Shown: positions 1-8,409 of the stretch, in pieces
Numbering within the stretch: the first letter of the stretch is position 1
Layout of the letters: each line of letters begins with the position of its first letter
Assembly (NCBI RefSeq): GCF_007859765.1
Contig: NZ_SIHJ01000005.1
Coordinates: 124,001-188,000, forward strand
Direction: 5' to 3'
Length of the DNA: 64,000 bases
From: Posidoniimonas corsicana
GTDB lineage: Bacteria > Planctomycetota > Planctomycetia > Pirellulales > Lacipirellulaceae
Notes under the pieces: model-generated
Databases searched by the model: none
What the model saw: only the letters and a program-made list of their open reading frames with translations
What the model was told of the DNA's origin: nothing
Position numbers and translations under genes: made by a program

Positions 1-260
1 GGGGGCGGGCGTTCGTGCTGCGCCCCTCACAAGCCCCACCCGCGTCCCGAAGGTGCCTGCCGGCGGTTGGTGGTTTGGTCCCCTTGCGCGGTCAGAATCG
101 GACAAAACCCCGCACGGCGCGGCCGCCCGTCTGGCCGTCGAGGCTGCTATTGCAGCGTGAAACGAACCCGCAGGCCCAGAATAGGGTCCGGGTTTTGTCC
201 GCTCCGCTCGTGTTTTTGGACAAAACGAATCGGACAGAACCGCCGCGCCCGCAAGGTTAG
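1..260. repeat. GGACAAAA-box intergenic element, copy A (5' part cut by window edge)
   Basis: Non-coding sequence in front of the glycyl-tRNA synthetase. It carries the box GGACAAAACCC at 100-110, its inverted partner GGGTTTTGTCC at 190-200, a third box GGACAAAAC at 218-226 and a degenerate fourth at 232-241. Copies with the same order and spacing lie at 36450-36699 and 58611-58866. A shared 'GTCCCCTTG' segment lies 22 bases before the first box here and in the 36.5 kb copy. The conserved 5' motif seen in the other copies would lie at or before base 1. Open reading frames here are judged spurious because only box positions, not codons, are conserved. Confidence 0.75.
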
Positions 261-394
261 TCCACCGGGCGGCTGCCGTAGGCGCTGCCGGTGGGCGGCA
301 ACTAGAATCTAGGGTTTCCCCCGCCCGTTTGGGGGCCGCTACCGCCCGTCCACCCTTCCACGCCCGACACGCAACACAAGCCAGCTTCACGACC

Positions 395-2005
395 ATGGAA
401 ATGGAAAAGTTAGTCTCCCTCTGCCGCCGGCGGGGGTTCCTGTTTCAGTCCAGCGAGATCTACGGCGGCCTGAACGGCTTCTGGGACTACGGGCCGCTGG
501 GCGTGGAGCTGAAGCGGAATGTGAAGGAGGCCTGGTGGCGTGATATGGTCACCGGGCACGACGAGCTGTCCGCCCCCAACGGCGCCCCCAGCCCGTACGA
601 GATGGTCGGCCTGGACTGCACCATCATCATGCACCCGCAGGTCTGGAAGGTCAGCGGGCACTACGACCTGTTCTGCGACCAGATGGTCGACTGCCGCGAG
701 ACAAAGAAGCGGTACCGCTACGACCAGGTGCAGGGCCGCTGGGCCGAGGCCAAGGAGAAGCGGGTGTTCGTGACCTCGGTCGCCGAGGAGGTGGAAGAGG
801 ACATCGCCAAGCGGGGGCTGAAGTGCTTCAACCTCCGCAACAAAGACGCCGACCAGATCAAGTGGGACGGCCCGGTCACGTCGCTCGACAAGATCGCGGT
901 GGAGGACCTCTCGTCCGCGTTCGGGCCCGACGCCAAGGAGGTCGGCACGCTCACCGAGCCGCGTGACTTCAACCTGATGTTCAAGACCATCGTCGGCGCG
1001 ATGGGCTCGGAGAAGGACGCCGCGTACCTCCGCCCGGAGACCGCGCAGGGCATCTTCGTGAACTTCAAGAACGTGCTGGACAGCACCCGCGTGCGGCTGC
1101 CATTGGGGATCGCGCAGATCGGCAAGAGCTTCCGCAACGAGATCACGCCGCGGAACTTCACGTTCCGCAGCCGCGAGTTCGAGCAGATGGAGATCGAGTT
1201 CTTCTGCCACCCAAACGAGTCGGCCAAGTGGTACCAGTACTGGCGCGACCGCCGCTTCAAGTGGTACACCGACCACGGCCTGGCGGGCGAGCGGCTGATC
1301 CTCCGCGACCACGACCCGGACGAGCTGTCGCACTACTCCACCGGCACGGCCGACGTGGAGTACGCGTTCCCGTTCCTGCCCGAGGGCGAGTACGGCGAAC
1401 TGGAGGGGATCGCCCACCGCGGCGACTTCGACCTGCGGAGCCACATGGAGGGCAAGCTCGACCCCGCCAGCTGCCCGCTGGAGGTGCAGAAGGACGAGCA
1501 CGGCAAGCCGGTGCACCGCGGCAGCGGCAAGGACCTCACCTACCGCGACGACCTGACCAACGAGCGGTACACGCCGCACGTGATCGAGCCCTCGGCCGGC
1601 GCCGACCGCGCGACGCTCGCCTTCCTCTGCGAGGCGTACTGCGAGGACGAGCAGCCGGACGACAAGGGCAAGATGCAGACCCGCACCGTGATGAAGTTCC
1701 ACCCGCGGCTGGCGCCGATCAAGGCCGCCGTGCTGCCGCTGGTCAAGAAGGACGGCATGCCCGAGATCGCCCGCGACCTGTACCGCGTGCTGAAGAAGAA
1801 GATGCCGGTCGAGTACGACGAGAAGTCGGCCATCGGCCGCCGGTACCGCCGCCAGGACGAGATCGGCACGCCCTACTGCCTGACCATCGACGGCCAGACC
1901 CTCGACGACCAGACCGTCACGCTCCGCGACCGCGACTCGCTGGAGCAGGTCCGCGTGAAGCTGGATGACGTGGTGAGTGAGATCGAGGGCCGGATCGACG
2001 GCTAG
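395..2005 (+). CDS. glyQS: Glycine--tRNA ligase, homodimeric (alpha2) type
   Basis: Charges tRNA-Gly with glycine in the cytoplasm. The roughly 536-residue protein has the class II GlyRS N-terminus (GGLNGFWDYGPLGVELK near residues 25-42). Class II motif 2 (FRNEITPRN then FRSREFEQMEIEFF) lies near 245-270, and an anticodon-binding domain fills the last 100 residues. Length and architecture match the alpha2 enzyme, not the alpha2beta2 GlyQ/GlyS pair. I chose the ATG at 395 because the upstream in-frame ATG at 329 adds 22 residues of Pro/His-rich sequence foreign to the family. The last 64 bases are duplicated beyond the next gene, at 2539-2602. Confidence 0.96.
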   Translation: MEMEKLVSLCRRRGFLFQSSEIYGGLNGFWDYGPLGVELKRNVKEAWWRDMVTGHDELSAPNGAPSPYEMVGLDCTIIMHPQVWKVSGHYDLFCDQMVDCRETKKRYRYDQVQGRWAEAKEKRVFVTSVAEEVEEDIAKRGLKCFNLRNKDADQIKWDGPVTSLDKIAVEDLSSAFGPDAKEVGTLTEPRDFNLMFKTIVGAMGSEKDAAYLRPETAQGIFVNFKNVLDSTRVRLPLGIAQIGKSFRNEITPRNFTFRSREFEQMEIEFFCHPNESAKWYQYWRDRRFKWYTDHGLAGERLILRDHDPDELSHYSTGTADVEYAFPFLPEGEYGELEGIAHRGDFDLRSHMEGKLDPASCPLEVQKDEHGKPVHRGSGKDLTYRDDLTNERYTPHVIEPSAGADRATLAFLCEAYCEDEQPDDKGKMQTRTVMKFHPRLAPIKAAVLPLVKKDGMPEIARDLYRVLKKKMPVEYDEKSAIGRRYRRQDEIGTPYCLTIDGQTLDDQTVTLRDRDSLEQVRVKLDDVVSEIEGRIDG

Positions 2006-2011
2006 CCAAAG
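1948..2011 (+). repeat. 3' end of glyQS, parent copy of a 64-bp direct repeat
   Basis: Covers the last 19 sense codons, the stop and six following bases (TAGCCAAAG at the end). A second copy with about 54 of 64 identical bases lies at 2539-2602 in the same orientation. The intervening segment carries an opposite-strand membrane-protein gene. Confidence 0.85.
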
Positions 2012-2013
2012 TA

Positions 2014-2039
2014 CCGCTGGTTCGCCGAACCAGCAGCGG
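2014..2039 (+). terminator. Hairpin after glyQS
   Basis: GCTGGTTCG at 2016-2024 pairs with CGAACCAGC at 2026-2034 directly after the glyQS stop. No T-run follows, so it may be only a weak or factor-assisted terminator between convergent genes. Confidence 0.4.
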
Positions 2040-2070
2040 TCATTAGATGGCGAGCGGCGGGGCGCTCAAG

Positions 2071-2511
2071 TCACTCTTGAATACTGCGTGACACTTCAAC
2101 GCGTCTGCTGAGGGCGGCTTCGAAAGCCGCCCCCACAACGGCGCCTATTGCGACACCAACTGCCGGGACTCCAAAGTCTTTCCAAGCGGCCTCGACCCCG
2201 CTTGAACTCACGGGGGACGTCGAAAGGACGGCCGCAACCACTCCAAGGATGGCGCAGGGCAAGACCGGTCCCCAACGGAACATAATTCCAATCGCCGATA
2301 GACTTGTCACTGCGACGCCAATCGCCAAGGTTGTGGTTGGCAGCGGCATTCCGGATGCCGATTCCTGCAACCAGACCAATACGAGAAGCAAGCCTGGCGC
2401 CATGGCAAGCAGGTGAACGACTACCACCGACCAAGGTCGACGTCGCGAGGTCGACCGCGATCGAATGGATTCGCCCTCAGCTGTTGGCGAAGCATAAGGG
2501 TTTTCGCTCAT
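2071..2511 (-). CDS. NPYASP-type small membrane protein
   Basis: Hypothetical 146-residue protein. It opens with SENPYASPTAEGE, the NPYASP N-terminal signature of many short planctomycete membrane proteins, followed by an Arg/Ser-rich basic stretch and about four hydrophobic segments (roughly residues 28-48, 57-77, 82-100 and 112-132). No catalytic motif is visible. It is convergent with glyQS and sits between two copies of the glyQS 3' end, which suggests it arrived by insertion or that the synthetase end was duplicated around it. Its base composition is less GC-rich than glyQS. Two further NPYASP proteins lie at 40283-41389. Function unknown. Confidence 0.7.
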   Translation of the reverse strand: MSENPYASPTAEGESIRSRSTSRRRPWSVVVVHLLAMAPGLLLVLVWLQESASGMPLPTTTLAIGVAVTSLSAIGIMFRWGPVLPCAILGVVAAVLSTSPVSSSGVEAAWKDFGVPAVGVAIGAVVGAAFEAALSRRVEVSRSIQE

Positions 2512-2538
2512 GCCTTCGATTGTAGCGGGTGGATATTC

Positions 2539-2602
2539 GGTGCGTGTGAATCTGGACGACGTGGTGAGCGAGATCGAGGGCCGGTTTAGCGGGTAGCCAA
2601 AG
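2539..2602 (+). repeat. Relic copy of the glyQS 3' end
   Basis: In the matching frame this encodes VRVNLDDVVSEIEGRFSG and a stop, against VRVKLDDVVSEIEGRIDG at the true glyQS end, including the trailing TAGCCAAAG. About 54 of 64 bases agree. It has no start codon of its own and no upstream synthetase sequence, so it is a duplication scar. Confidence 0.85.
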
Positions 2603-2788
2603 GGCTAACAACAGAAGCGGACTCCCGGTGGGAGTGGCCTCTGACCACGATGCCCTGCGGGATTTCATCGCCGTCGAACACGGCTCGCACAGGGCCTGCA
2701 TAGGCAACGCCAGACGATTGATTTGACGCGTGCGCCCGCAGCTCAAACAATGAGCAGTGGGGGGCCGACTCTGTTCAGGGAGGGAGTC

Positions 2789-3679
2789 ATGTCGCGGATG
2801 TGCGCGCTGGCGGTGCTCGTGGCTATAAGCCTCGGGGCGGACCACGCCGTCGCCGAGCGGGACCCGATCCTGGGCGACCCGCCCGACGGCACCATCCTGG
2901 GCCGGCCCGGCGGCAAGTACCCCAACGTGCCTACCTTTACGATCCCGCAGGGCGGCTACGGGCCGTACCGCTACGGCTACTGCCCGCCGGGCGGCTGGTG
3001 GCCGCGGTACGACTACTACCCGGGCTACTACGGCTTCTACCCCGGCGCGGCCTACATCGACTACCGCGTGCTGTACGGCTTGCGCCAGCCGGCGGTGGCC
3101 GCCGCCCCCGTGCAGCCCGCCCCGCGGCCGGCCCGGCCGCCGCTGGGACTGCTCGGCCCCGCGCCTGAGATGCCCGACGGCCCCGGGCCCGACGAGCTGA
3201 AGCGGGCGTGGCGGTACCTGGACCTGGGCGATCGCTACCTCCGCGAGGGCCGCCTGCTGGACGCCCGCAACCGGTACCGCCGCGCGGAGAAGCAGGCGCC
3301 CGACCTGGCGGCGCTGCACTTCCGCGTGATGCTGCTGGAGATGGCGACCGGCCGGTTCGAGGAAGCGGTCGACGCGCTGCGGCGGGGGCTGGAGCTGGAG
3401 CCGGACTGGGCGGACTCCGGGTTCGACCTGGATGTGGTCTACACCGAGGCCGGCCGGAGCGACGTGGCGCGGCTGCTGGCCAACCGGCTGAACCAGTTCC
3501 CCAACGACGCCGACGCGCTGCTGCTGGCCGGCGTGCTGCTGCACCTCAACGGCGACGACGCCCTAGCCGACGAGAAGTTCCGGCACGCGCTGCGCGTGAC
3601 GCGGGGCGAGAGCCTGGCGGGCGCATTCGTTCGCGAGCCGCCCGATCAGCCGCCGCCGCCCCCGGCGCCGGGTGAGTAG
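2789..3679 (+). CDS. Secreted TPR-repeat protein with Gly/Tyr/Pro-rich region
   Basis: About 296 residues. A signal peptide is visible (MSRMCALAVLVAISLGADHAVA, cleavage near residue 22). Residues 40-105 are Gly/Pro/Tyr-rich (GYCPPGGWWPRYDYYPGYY). The C-terminal part has alpha-helical tetratricopeptide-like repeats, such as YLDLGDRYLREGRLLDARN, which normally mediate protein-protein contacts. The start at 2789 is chosen because it begins the signal peptide and follows an AGGGAG ribosome-binding site; the upstream ATG at 2723 would bury the signal. Probably a cell-envelope scaffold protein; the exact role is unknown. Confidence 0.75.
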   Translation: MSRMCALAVLVAISLGADHAVAERDPILGDPPDGTILGRPGGKYPNVPTFTIPQGGYGPYRYGYCPPGGWWPRYDYYPGYYGFYPGAAYIDYRVLYGLRQPAVAAAPVQPAPRPARPPLGLLGPAPEMPDGPGPDELKRAWRYLDLGDRYLREGRLLDARNRYRRAEKQAPDLAALHFRVMLLEMATGRFEEAVDALRRGLELEPDWADSGFDLDVVYTEAGRSDVARLLANRLNQFPNDADALLLAGVLLHLNGDDALADEKFRHALRVTRGESLAGAFVREPPDQPPPPPAPGE

Positions 3680-3730
3680 GCGGCAGCGCGGCGCGCATCG
3701 CTAGCGCTGCCTAAAGATCGTGTGAGGGGA

Positions 3731-4501
3731 TCAGTCGCGGGCGACGTGGCTCGACAGCGCGTCGACCTGGCCCTTGAGGTTGGCCAGTAGCATCTCCGGG
3801 CTGGCGCCGCGGGCGAGGTCGGCGTAGAAGCTGGCCGCGGTCGGGGCGTTGGCGCCGAGCAGCGACTCGGTCGTCCGGCCGAGCCGGCGGAGCTCCTGCT
3901 GCACGCCGCGGAGCGTCTGGTTGGCCGACCGGCTGCTGTTCCACAGCCCGGCCAGCAGCTGCACGAGGCCGATGATCATGACGCCCTGCCCGGTGAGCGT
4001 GGCGCCGATGCCCCACTCCCACAGCTCGGGGCGGGCCTCGGTGAGCGACCAGAACATCAGCCCGACGCCGGCGCCTAGCGTCATGGCGCCGGTCAGGGCC
4101 AACGCCCAGGCGACCCACTGGGTCGGGCGGTGGTTCTCGCGGACCGGCTGGTCCACCCGGGTGTTGGGCGAGGCCGGGTCGCGGGGCTCCACGCGTTTCT
4201 GCTCGACCAGCGGCTCGGGCGGGTCGAAGCGGAGCATGCGGGGCGCGGCGCTGGCGCGGCGCTGGGCGCCGCGGATGGCGCGGCGGATCTCGTCGTGGCG
4301 GTAGCCGGAGTCCGACGCCTGGAGCAGCGCGTGCGGGTCCACGACCCGCTGCGACTCCTGGTCCAGCCCCACGCCCGAGTCGCTTACGCTCTTCGCGAAG
4401 GCGGGCTGGTCCAGCGGTCCGTGGCAGCGTGCGCAGTGCACGGCGCCGTTAGTCGCTGGCGCGACTGCCGGCACGTCCTGCTTGCAATGACGGCACCACA
4501 T
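3731..4501 (-). CDS. Zinc-ribbon plus two-TM membrane protein
   Basis: About 256 residues. The N-terminus MWCRHCKQDVPAV with a later CARCHGPL gives two CxxC pairs, a probable zinc ribbon. A charged linker follows (RRAIRGAQRRASAAPRMLRF), then two transmembrane helices (WVAWALALTGAMTLGAG and GVMIIGLVQLLAGL), then a helical tail ending in DALSSHVARD. I chose this start because it places the CxxC motif at the N-terminus; the longer frame from 4627 adds unrelated sequence. It lies downstream of nrnA with a gap of about 140 bases, so it may be the last gene of the larB operon or have its own promoter. Function unknown. Confidence 0.65.
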   Translation of the reverse strand: MWCRHCKQDVPAVAPATNGAVHCARCHGPLDQPAFAKSVSDSGVGLDQESQRVVDPHALLQASDSGYRHDEIRRAIRGAQRRASAAPRMLRFDPPEPLVEQKRVEPRDPASPNTRVDQPVRENHRPTQWVAWALALTGAMTLGAGVGLMFWSLTEARPELWEWGIGATLTGQGVMIIGLVQLLAGLWNSSRSANQTLRGVQQELRRLGRTTESLLGANAPTAASFYADLARGASPEMLLANLKGQVDALSSHVARD

Positions 4502-4644
4502 ACCATGTTCACACGAAAAGGTGAGGAGCAGCGCGGCGCAGAGCCGCGTTTCCATCTCCTCCATCGGACGCCAGACGGGGGGGACTTTAGCGGTTGTGGG
4601 AAGGGTGTGGCTTACCCGTCCCAGCACTGACGCTGGCGCCCGGC

Positions 4645-5628
4645 CTAGCCGATCTTGGCCTGGATCGCCTCGAGCACCTTGCGCTGGGCCTCGTCGATTG
4701 GGCCGCGGATCCGCACGCCGGCGGCCTTGGTGTGGCCGCCCCCGCCGAACTGCTCGGCGATCTCGCGGACGTCGAAGTCGCTGCGGCTGCGGAGGCTCAC
4801 CTTGTTGGCGCCCTCGCCCAGCTCAACAAACAACGCGGCGACCTCGACCCCGGCGATGCTCAGCACGCGGTTCACTACGTCCTCGGTGTCGGCGGCCTCG
4901 GCGCCGGTGGCGGCGAAGTCGGCCTCGGTCGCGCGGGCGACGCCCACGCGGCCGTCGAGCACCAGGGCGGTGCTCTCCATGATGCGGCCGTGCAGGCGGA
5001 CGCGGGACAGGGTGTTGCGGTCGTACAGCGTGCTGAACGAGTCGCTCGGCGACGCGCCGGCCGCCACCAGCTTGGCCGCGGCCAGGAGCGTCTGCTCCGT
5101 GACCGACGAGAAGCGGAACCAGCCGGTGTCGGTCGCCATGGCGTAGAACAGCGGCCGGGCCATCTCGGCCGTGAGCTCGACGCCGAGGGCCTCGATCGCC
5201 TGCAGCACCAGCCGGCCGTTGGACTCGCTGGTGACGTCCTTCAGCACCATGGCGCCGAGGTCGTCGCCGCTGACGTGGTGGTCGATCACCACCTTGCGCG
5301 CCGGCGAGCTGCGGATCACGTCGGCCATCGGCCCCAGCTGCCCCCAGGCGCTGGTGTCGAGCACCATGTGCACGTCGGCCTCGTGGACCTCCTGCTGGGT
5401 GACGCCCGAGCCGAACACCTCGATCATCCCGCCGGCGTCGATGAACGCGATGTGGCTGGGCACGCTGTCGCCGTTGATGATCCGCACCCGCTTGCCGAGC
5501 GCCTGCAGCGCGGCGGCCATGCCGAGCTCGCTCCCCAGCGCGTCGCAGTCGGGGCGCATGTGGCTGGTGAGCACGAAGGTTTCGGCCTGCTCGACAATCG
5601 GCAGCAGGGGGTTCCAGTCGATGGGCAT
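4645..5628 (-). CDS. nrnA: DHH/DHHA1 phosphoesterase, NrnA-like nanoRNase/pAp phosphatase
   Basis: Likely degrades short oligoribonucleotides and/or dephosphorylates 3'-phosphoadenosine 5'-phosphate, with Mn2+. About 327 residues. DHH-domain motifs are TSHMRPDCDALGSE (near residues 20-33), the DTSAW segment and VIDHHVSGDD (near 106-115). The DHHA1 domain ends in the diagnostic FGGGGHTKAAG (near 297-307), where the glycine-rich loop binds substrate. The start at 5628 (MPIDWNPLLPIVEQ) matches family N-termini; the longer frame to 5670 adds 14 residues overlapping the ribF tail region. It lies 35 bases downstream of ribF, a linkage also common elsewhere. Confidence 0.85.
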   Translation of the reverse strand: MPIDWNPLLPIVEQAETFVLTSHMRPDCDALGSELGMAAALQALGKRVRIINGDSVPSHIAFIDAGGMIEVFGSGVTQQEVHEADVHMVLDTSAWGQLGPMADVIRSSPARKVVIDHHVSGDDLGAMVLKDVTSESNGRLVLQAIEALGVELTAEMARPLFYAMATDTGWFRFSSVTEQTLLAAAKLVAAGASPSDSFSTLYDRNTLSRVRLHGRIMESTALVLDGRVGVARATEADFAATGAEAADTEDVVNRVLSIAGVEVAALFVELGEGANKVSLRSRSDFDVREIAEQFGGGGHTKAAGVRIRGPIDEAQRKVLEAIQAKIG

Positions 5629-5663
5629 CGGCAGGCTTTCAGCGGGGGATCGTTGGGCGGGGT

Positions 5664-6608
5664 TTAGCACTCGCCCTGCAGGTAGCAGCGGGCGGTGTCG
5701 TCGGCTTCCAGCACGTCGCGACGCACCTGAGCGATCAGCTCCTCGGGCGAGCCGAACGAGCGCACGTCGCGCAGCCGCTCGAGGAAGTCGATCTCGAGCG
5801 GCTTGCCATACAGCGGCTCGTCGTAGCCGATAACGTGCACCTCGACCTTGGCGGACATGTCGTGGAACGTGGGGTTGGGGCCGAGGTTGATCGCCGAGGG
5901 CAGCCGCTGGCCGCCGATCACCGCCAGCCCGCAGTACACGCCGTGCGCGGGGAGCAGGGTGTCGATGCCCTCAATGTTGGCGGTCGGGAAGCCGAGCTTG
6001 GCGCCCCGCCCCGCCCCGTGGGTGACGATGCCGCGGAGGCGGTACGGCGCGGTCAGCATCTGGCGGGCGCGGCCCACGCCGCCCTCCTCCTGAATAAGCT
6101 GCCGGATCCGCGAGCTCGAGACGATCTGGCCGTCCTCGGCGACCGGCTCGGCAATCTCCAGCCCGATGCCCGCCTCGGCGGTCAGGCGGCGGAGCTCGTG
6201 GATGTCGCCCTCGCGGTCGTGGCCGAAGAAAAAGTTGGGGCCCTCGACCATCGCGCGGGCCTGGAGCGAGTCGATCACCACCCGCTGGAAGAACTCGCGG
6301 GCCGAGAGCCGCAGCAGCGCCTCGTCGGTCGGGTACGCCACGACCCAGTCGACGCCCAGCCGGGAGAGCAGCTCCGCCTTGCGCTGCGTCCAGGTGAGCG
6401 GCGGCGGGCACTGGTGCGGCCGGAGGATGCGGACCGGGTGCGGGTCGAAGGTGAACACGACCGCCGGCCCGCCGACCTCTTTGGCCTTCGCGACCAGCCG
6501 GCCGATCAACTGCGCGTGCCCCCGGTGCACCCCGTCGAAGTTGCCGATCGCCACCGCGCCGCCGCGGGCTTCGGAGGGCAGGTCGTCGAGGTGGCGGATG
6601 ACTTCCAC
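5664..6608 (-). CDS. ribF: Bifunctional riboflavin kinase/FAD synthetase
   Basis: Converts riboflavin to FMN and then FAD. 314 residues, a typical RibF length. The N-terminal nucleotidyltransferase domain shows AIGNFDGVHRGHAQLIG (residues 21-37, with HxGH-type ATP-binding residues) and VFTFDPHPVRIL. SSSRIRQLI marks the end of that domain. The C-terminal kinase domain shows GRGAKLGFPTANIE (residues 201-214, the PTAN Mg-ATP motif) and EVHVIGYDEPLYG. It lies between nnrD (33-base gap) and nrnA (35-base gap), all on the minus strand, so co-transcription is likely. Confidence 0.93.
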   Translation of the reverse strand: MEVIRHLDDLPSEARGGAVAIGNFDGVHRGHAQLIGRLVAKAKEVGGPAVVFTFDPHPVRILRPHQCPPPLTWTQRKAELLSRLGVDWVVAYPTDEALLRLSAREFFQRVVIDSLQARAMVEGPNFFFGHDREGDIHELRRLTAEAGIGLEIAEPVAEDGQIVSSSRIRQLIQEEGGVGRARQMLTAPYRLRGIVTHGAGRGAKLGFPTANIEGIDTLLPAHGVYCGLAVIGGQRLPSAINLGPNPTFHDMSAKVEVHVIGYDEPLYGKPLEIDFLERLRDVRSFGSPEELIAQVRRDVLEADDTARCYLQGEC

Positions 6609-6641
6609 GTGGGGTCCTGGTCGGGTTCCTAGGGGGCGGCG

Positions 6642-7550
6642 CTAGCCGGCGGCGGACAGCTGGACAAAGGCCTGCGGGAGTGAGTCGATCAGGTCGACCG
6701 CGGTCATCGACACCGCGCCCAGCCGGTCGCAAGCCAGGTCGCCCGCCAAGCCGTGCACGTGGGCGCCCAGGCGGGCGGCGTCGAAGGTCGTGAGCCCCTG
6801 CGCGATCAGGGCGGTGATCACGCCGGTCAGCACGTCGCCGCTGCCGCCGGTCGCCATGCCCGGGTTGCCGGTGGTGTTGATGGCGTACTGCCGCCCGTCG
6901 GAGATCACCGTTCGGTGGCCCTTCAGGACAATCACCGTGTTGCCGCCCGGGTCGCGCGAGGCGAACTCGCCCGCGGCTTCGACGCGGTCGGCGTCGGCGC
7001 CGACGGCCTTCTCCGCCAGGGCGTCGTGCCCCACGAGGCGGCCGAACTCGCCGGGGTGCGGCGTGTAGACGCGCGGGCCGGGCGGGATCAGCGGCTCCGA
7101 CGCGTACCGCTCCTCGTACGACGCCACGCCGTTGAGGCCGTCGGCGTCGATCACAAGCGGCGCGTTCCACTCGCGGTTCATGCGGCCAGAGAGCTCGGCC
7201 GTCTGCTCCGGCTCGCCCAGCCCCGGGCCCAGAGCCCAGACGTCGAAGTCGTGCTCCAGCGGCGCGAGGTCGAACAGGTTGGCCCAGTACAGCACGCCGG
7301 GATCGTCGTCGACGAGCTCACGCACCATGTACGCGGGGCAGAAGCCGGCCACCACCGGCCCGATGCAGCGGGGCACGCCGAGCGTCGCCAGCCCGGCGCC
7401 GCTCCGCAGGCAGGCCATGCCGGCCATGGCGACCGCGCCGGCCATGCCGCGCGAGCCGCCGACAATCATCGCCCGGCCGAAGTCGCCCTTGTGGCTCTCC
7501 GGCCTGCGCGGCGGCAGCGTGGGGAGCGGCTCGTCTGAGGCGTCATGCAT
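6642..7550 (-). CDS. nnrD: ADP/ATP-dependent NAD(P)H-hydrate dehydratase
   Basis: Repairs hydrated NADH/NADPH by nucleotide-dependent dehydration. About 302 residues. The family motif KGDFGRAMIVGGSRGMAGA lies near residues 22-40, the substrate region PHPGEFGRL near 150-160, and the nucleotide-binding GNPGMATGGSGDVLTG near 225-240. There is no N-terminal NnrE epimerase domain, so this is the stand-alone dehydratase form. The chosen ATG at 7550 overlaps the larB stop by 8 bases, indicating translational coupling; an in-frame start at 7574 would overlap by 32. Confidence 0.9.
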   Translation of the reverse strand: MHDASDEPLPTLPPRRPESHKGDFGRAMIVGGSRGMAGAVAMAGMACLRSGAGLATLGVPRCIGPVVAGFCPAYMVRELVDDDPGVLYWANLFDLAPLEHDFDVWALGPGLGEPEQTAELSGRMNREWNAPLVIDADGLNGVASYEERYASEPLIPPGPRVYTPHPGEFGRLVGHDALAEKAVGADADRVEAAGEFASRDPGGNTVIVLKGHRTVISDGRQYAINTTGNPGMATGGSGDVLTGVITALIAQGLTTFDAARLGAHVHGLAGDLACDRLGAVSMTAVDLIDSLPQAFVQLSAAG

Positions 7551-8271
7551 CACGGGCCTCCTCGCCGGCGGCACGGGCGTCCGCCACCCGCGTGGCGATC
7601 AGGCCCGCCAGGTAGCCGCCCTTGAAGCCGGCGTCGATGTTGACCACCGTCACGTTCGACGCGCAGCTGTTGAGCATTGATAGCAGCGCCGACAGGCCTT
7701 GGAAGTTCGCGCCGTAGCCGACGCTGGTCGGCACGCCGATCACGGGGCACGGCACGTAGCCGCCCACCACGCTCGGCAGTGCGCCCTCCATGCCCGCCAC
7801 CACCACCACCGCGTCAGAGTCGACGATCTCCGCCACGCGTTCGGGCAGGCGGTGCGGGCCGGCGACCCCGACGTCTTGCACCATGGTCACGTCGACGCCC
7901 ATCCAGTTGAGCGTCTCGCGGGCCTCTTCGGCGACCGGCAGGTCGGTCGAGCCGGCGCTGACCACCGCGGCCCGCCCGCGGCCGCCGGCCGGCTCGGCGC
8001 CGGCAGGATTGCGTCGCAGCGTGCGGGCGACCGGGTTGTAGCGGGCGCCAGGGAGCCGCGTCAGCAGCGTCTCGGCCTGGGCGGCGCTGATGCGGGTTGC
8101 CAGGGCGGGCTCGCCGCGGGCCAGCAGCTCGTCGAAGACGGCCGCCACGGCGTCGTCGGACTTGCCCTCGCCGTACACGACCTCGGGGAATCCGCACCGC
8201 TGGCGGCGGTCGAGGTCGACCGTGACGTTCTGGTTGGCGAGCGGTTTGTGGCGGGGCGCCGGAGAGTCCAT
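7543..8271 (-). CDS. larB: LarB, nickel-pincer cofactor biosynthesis (AIR-carboxylase-like)
   Basis: LarB carboxylates and hydrolyses nicotinic acid adenine dinucleotide in the first step of the lactate-racemase Ni-pincer cofactor. About 242 residues. The PurE/AIR carboxylase-like domain is clear: AVVSAGSTDLPVAEEA, the glycine-rich VVVVAGMEGALPSVVGG, and GVPTSVGYGANFQGLSALL. ATG at 8271 gives MDSPAPRHKP; the longer frame to 8367 reads through low-quality upstream sequence. It is the first gene of the larB-nnrD-ribF-nrnA run. No larC or larE is visible here, so the pathway must be completed elsewhere, or LarB acts in another carboxylation. Confidence 0.85.
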   Translation of the reverse strand: MDSPAPRHKPLANQNVTVDLDRRQRCGFPEVVYGEGKSDDAVAAVFDELLARGEPALATRISAAQAETLLTRLPGARYNPVARTLRRNPAGAEPAGGRGRAAVVSAGSTDLPVAEEARETLNWMGVDVTMVQDVGVAGPHRLPERVAEIVDSDAVVVVAGMEGALPSVVGGYVPCPVIGVPTSVGYGANFQGLSALLSMLNSCASNVTVVNIDAGFKGGYLAGLIATRVADARAAGEEARDA

Positions 8272-8409
8272 GAGACCCCCTATTCTACCCGCCGCGGGGG
8301 CGTAGTTCGACGGGGTCCCGGCGCGGCGGAGGGCTGTTCTGGCGGATAGACTTCTGGGATCATACACGCCGCCCTAACTCTGCCCACACCCAGCCGCCGC
8401 CCGCCCCAC

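Noticed and set aside
1-312. Two overlapping small frames before glyQS
   Set aside because: They lie in element copy A; conserved positions are the boxes, not codons.
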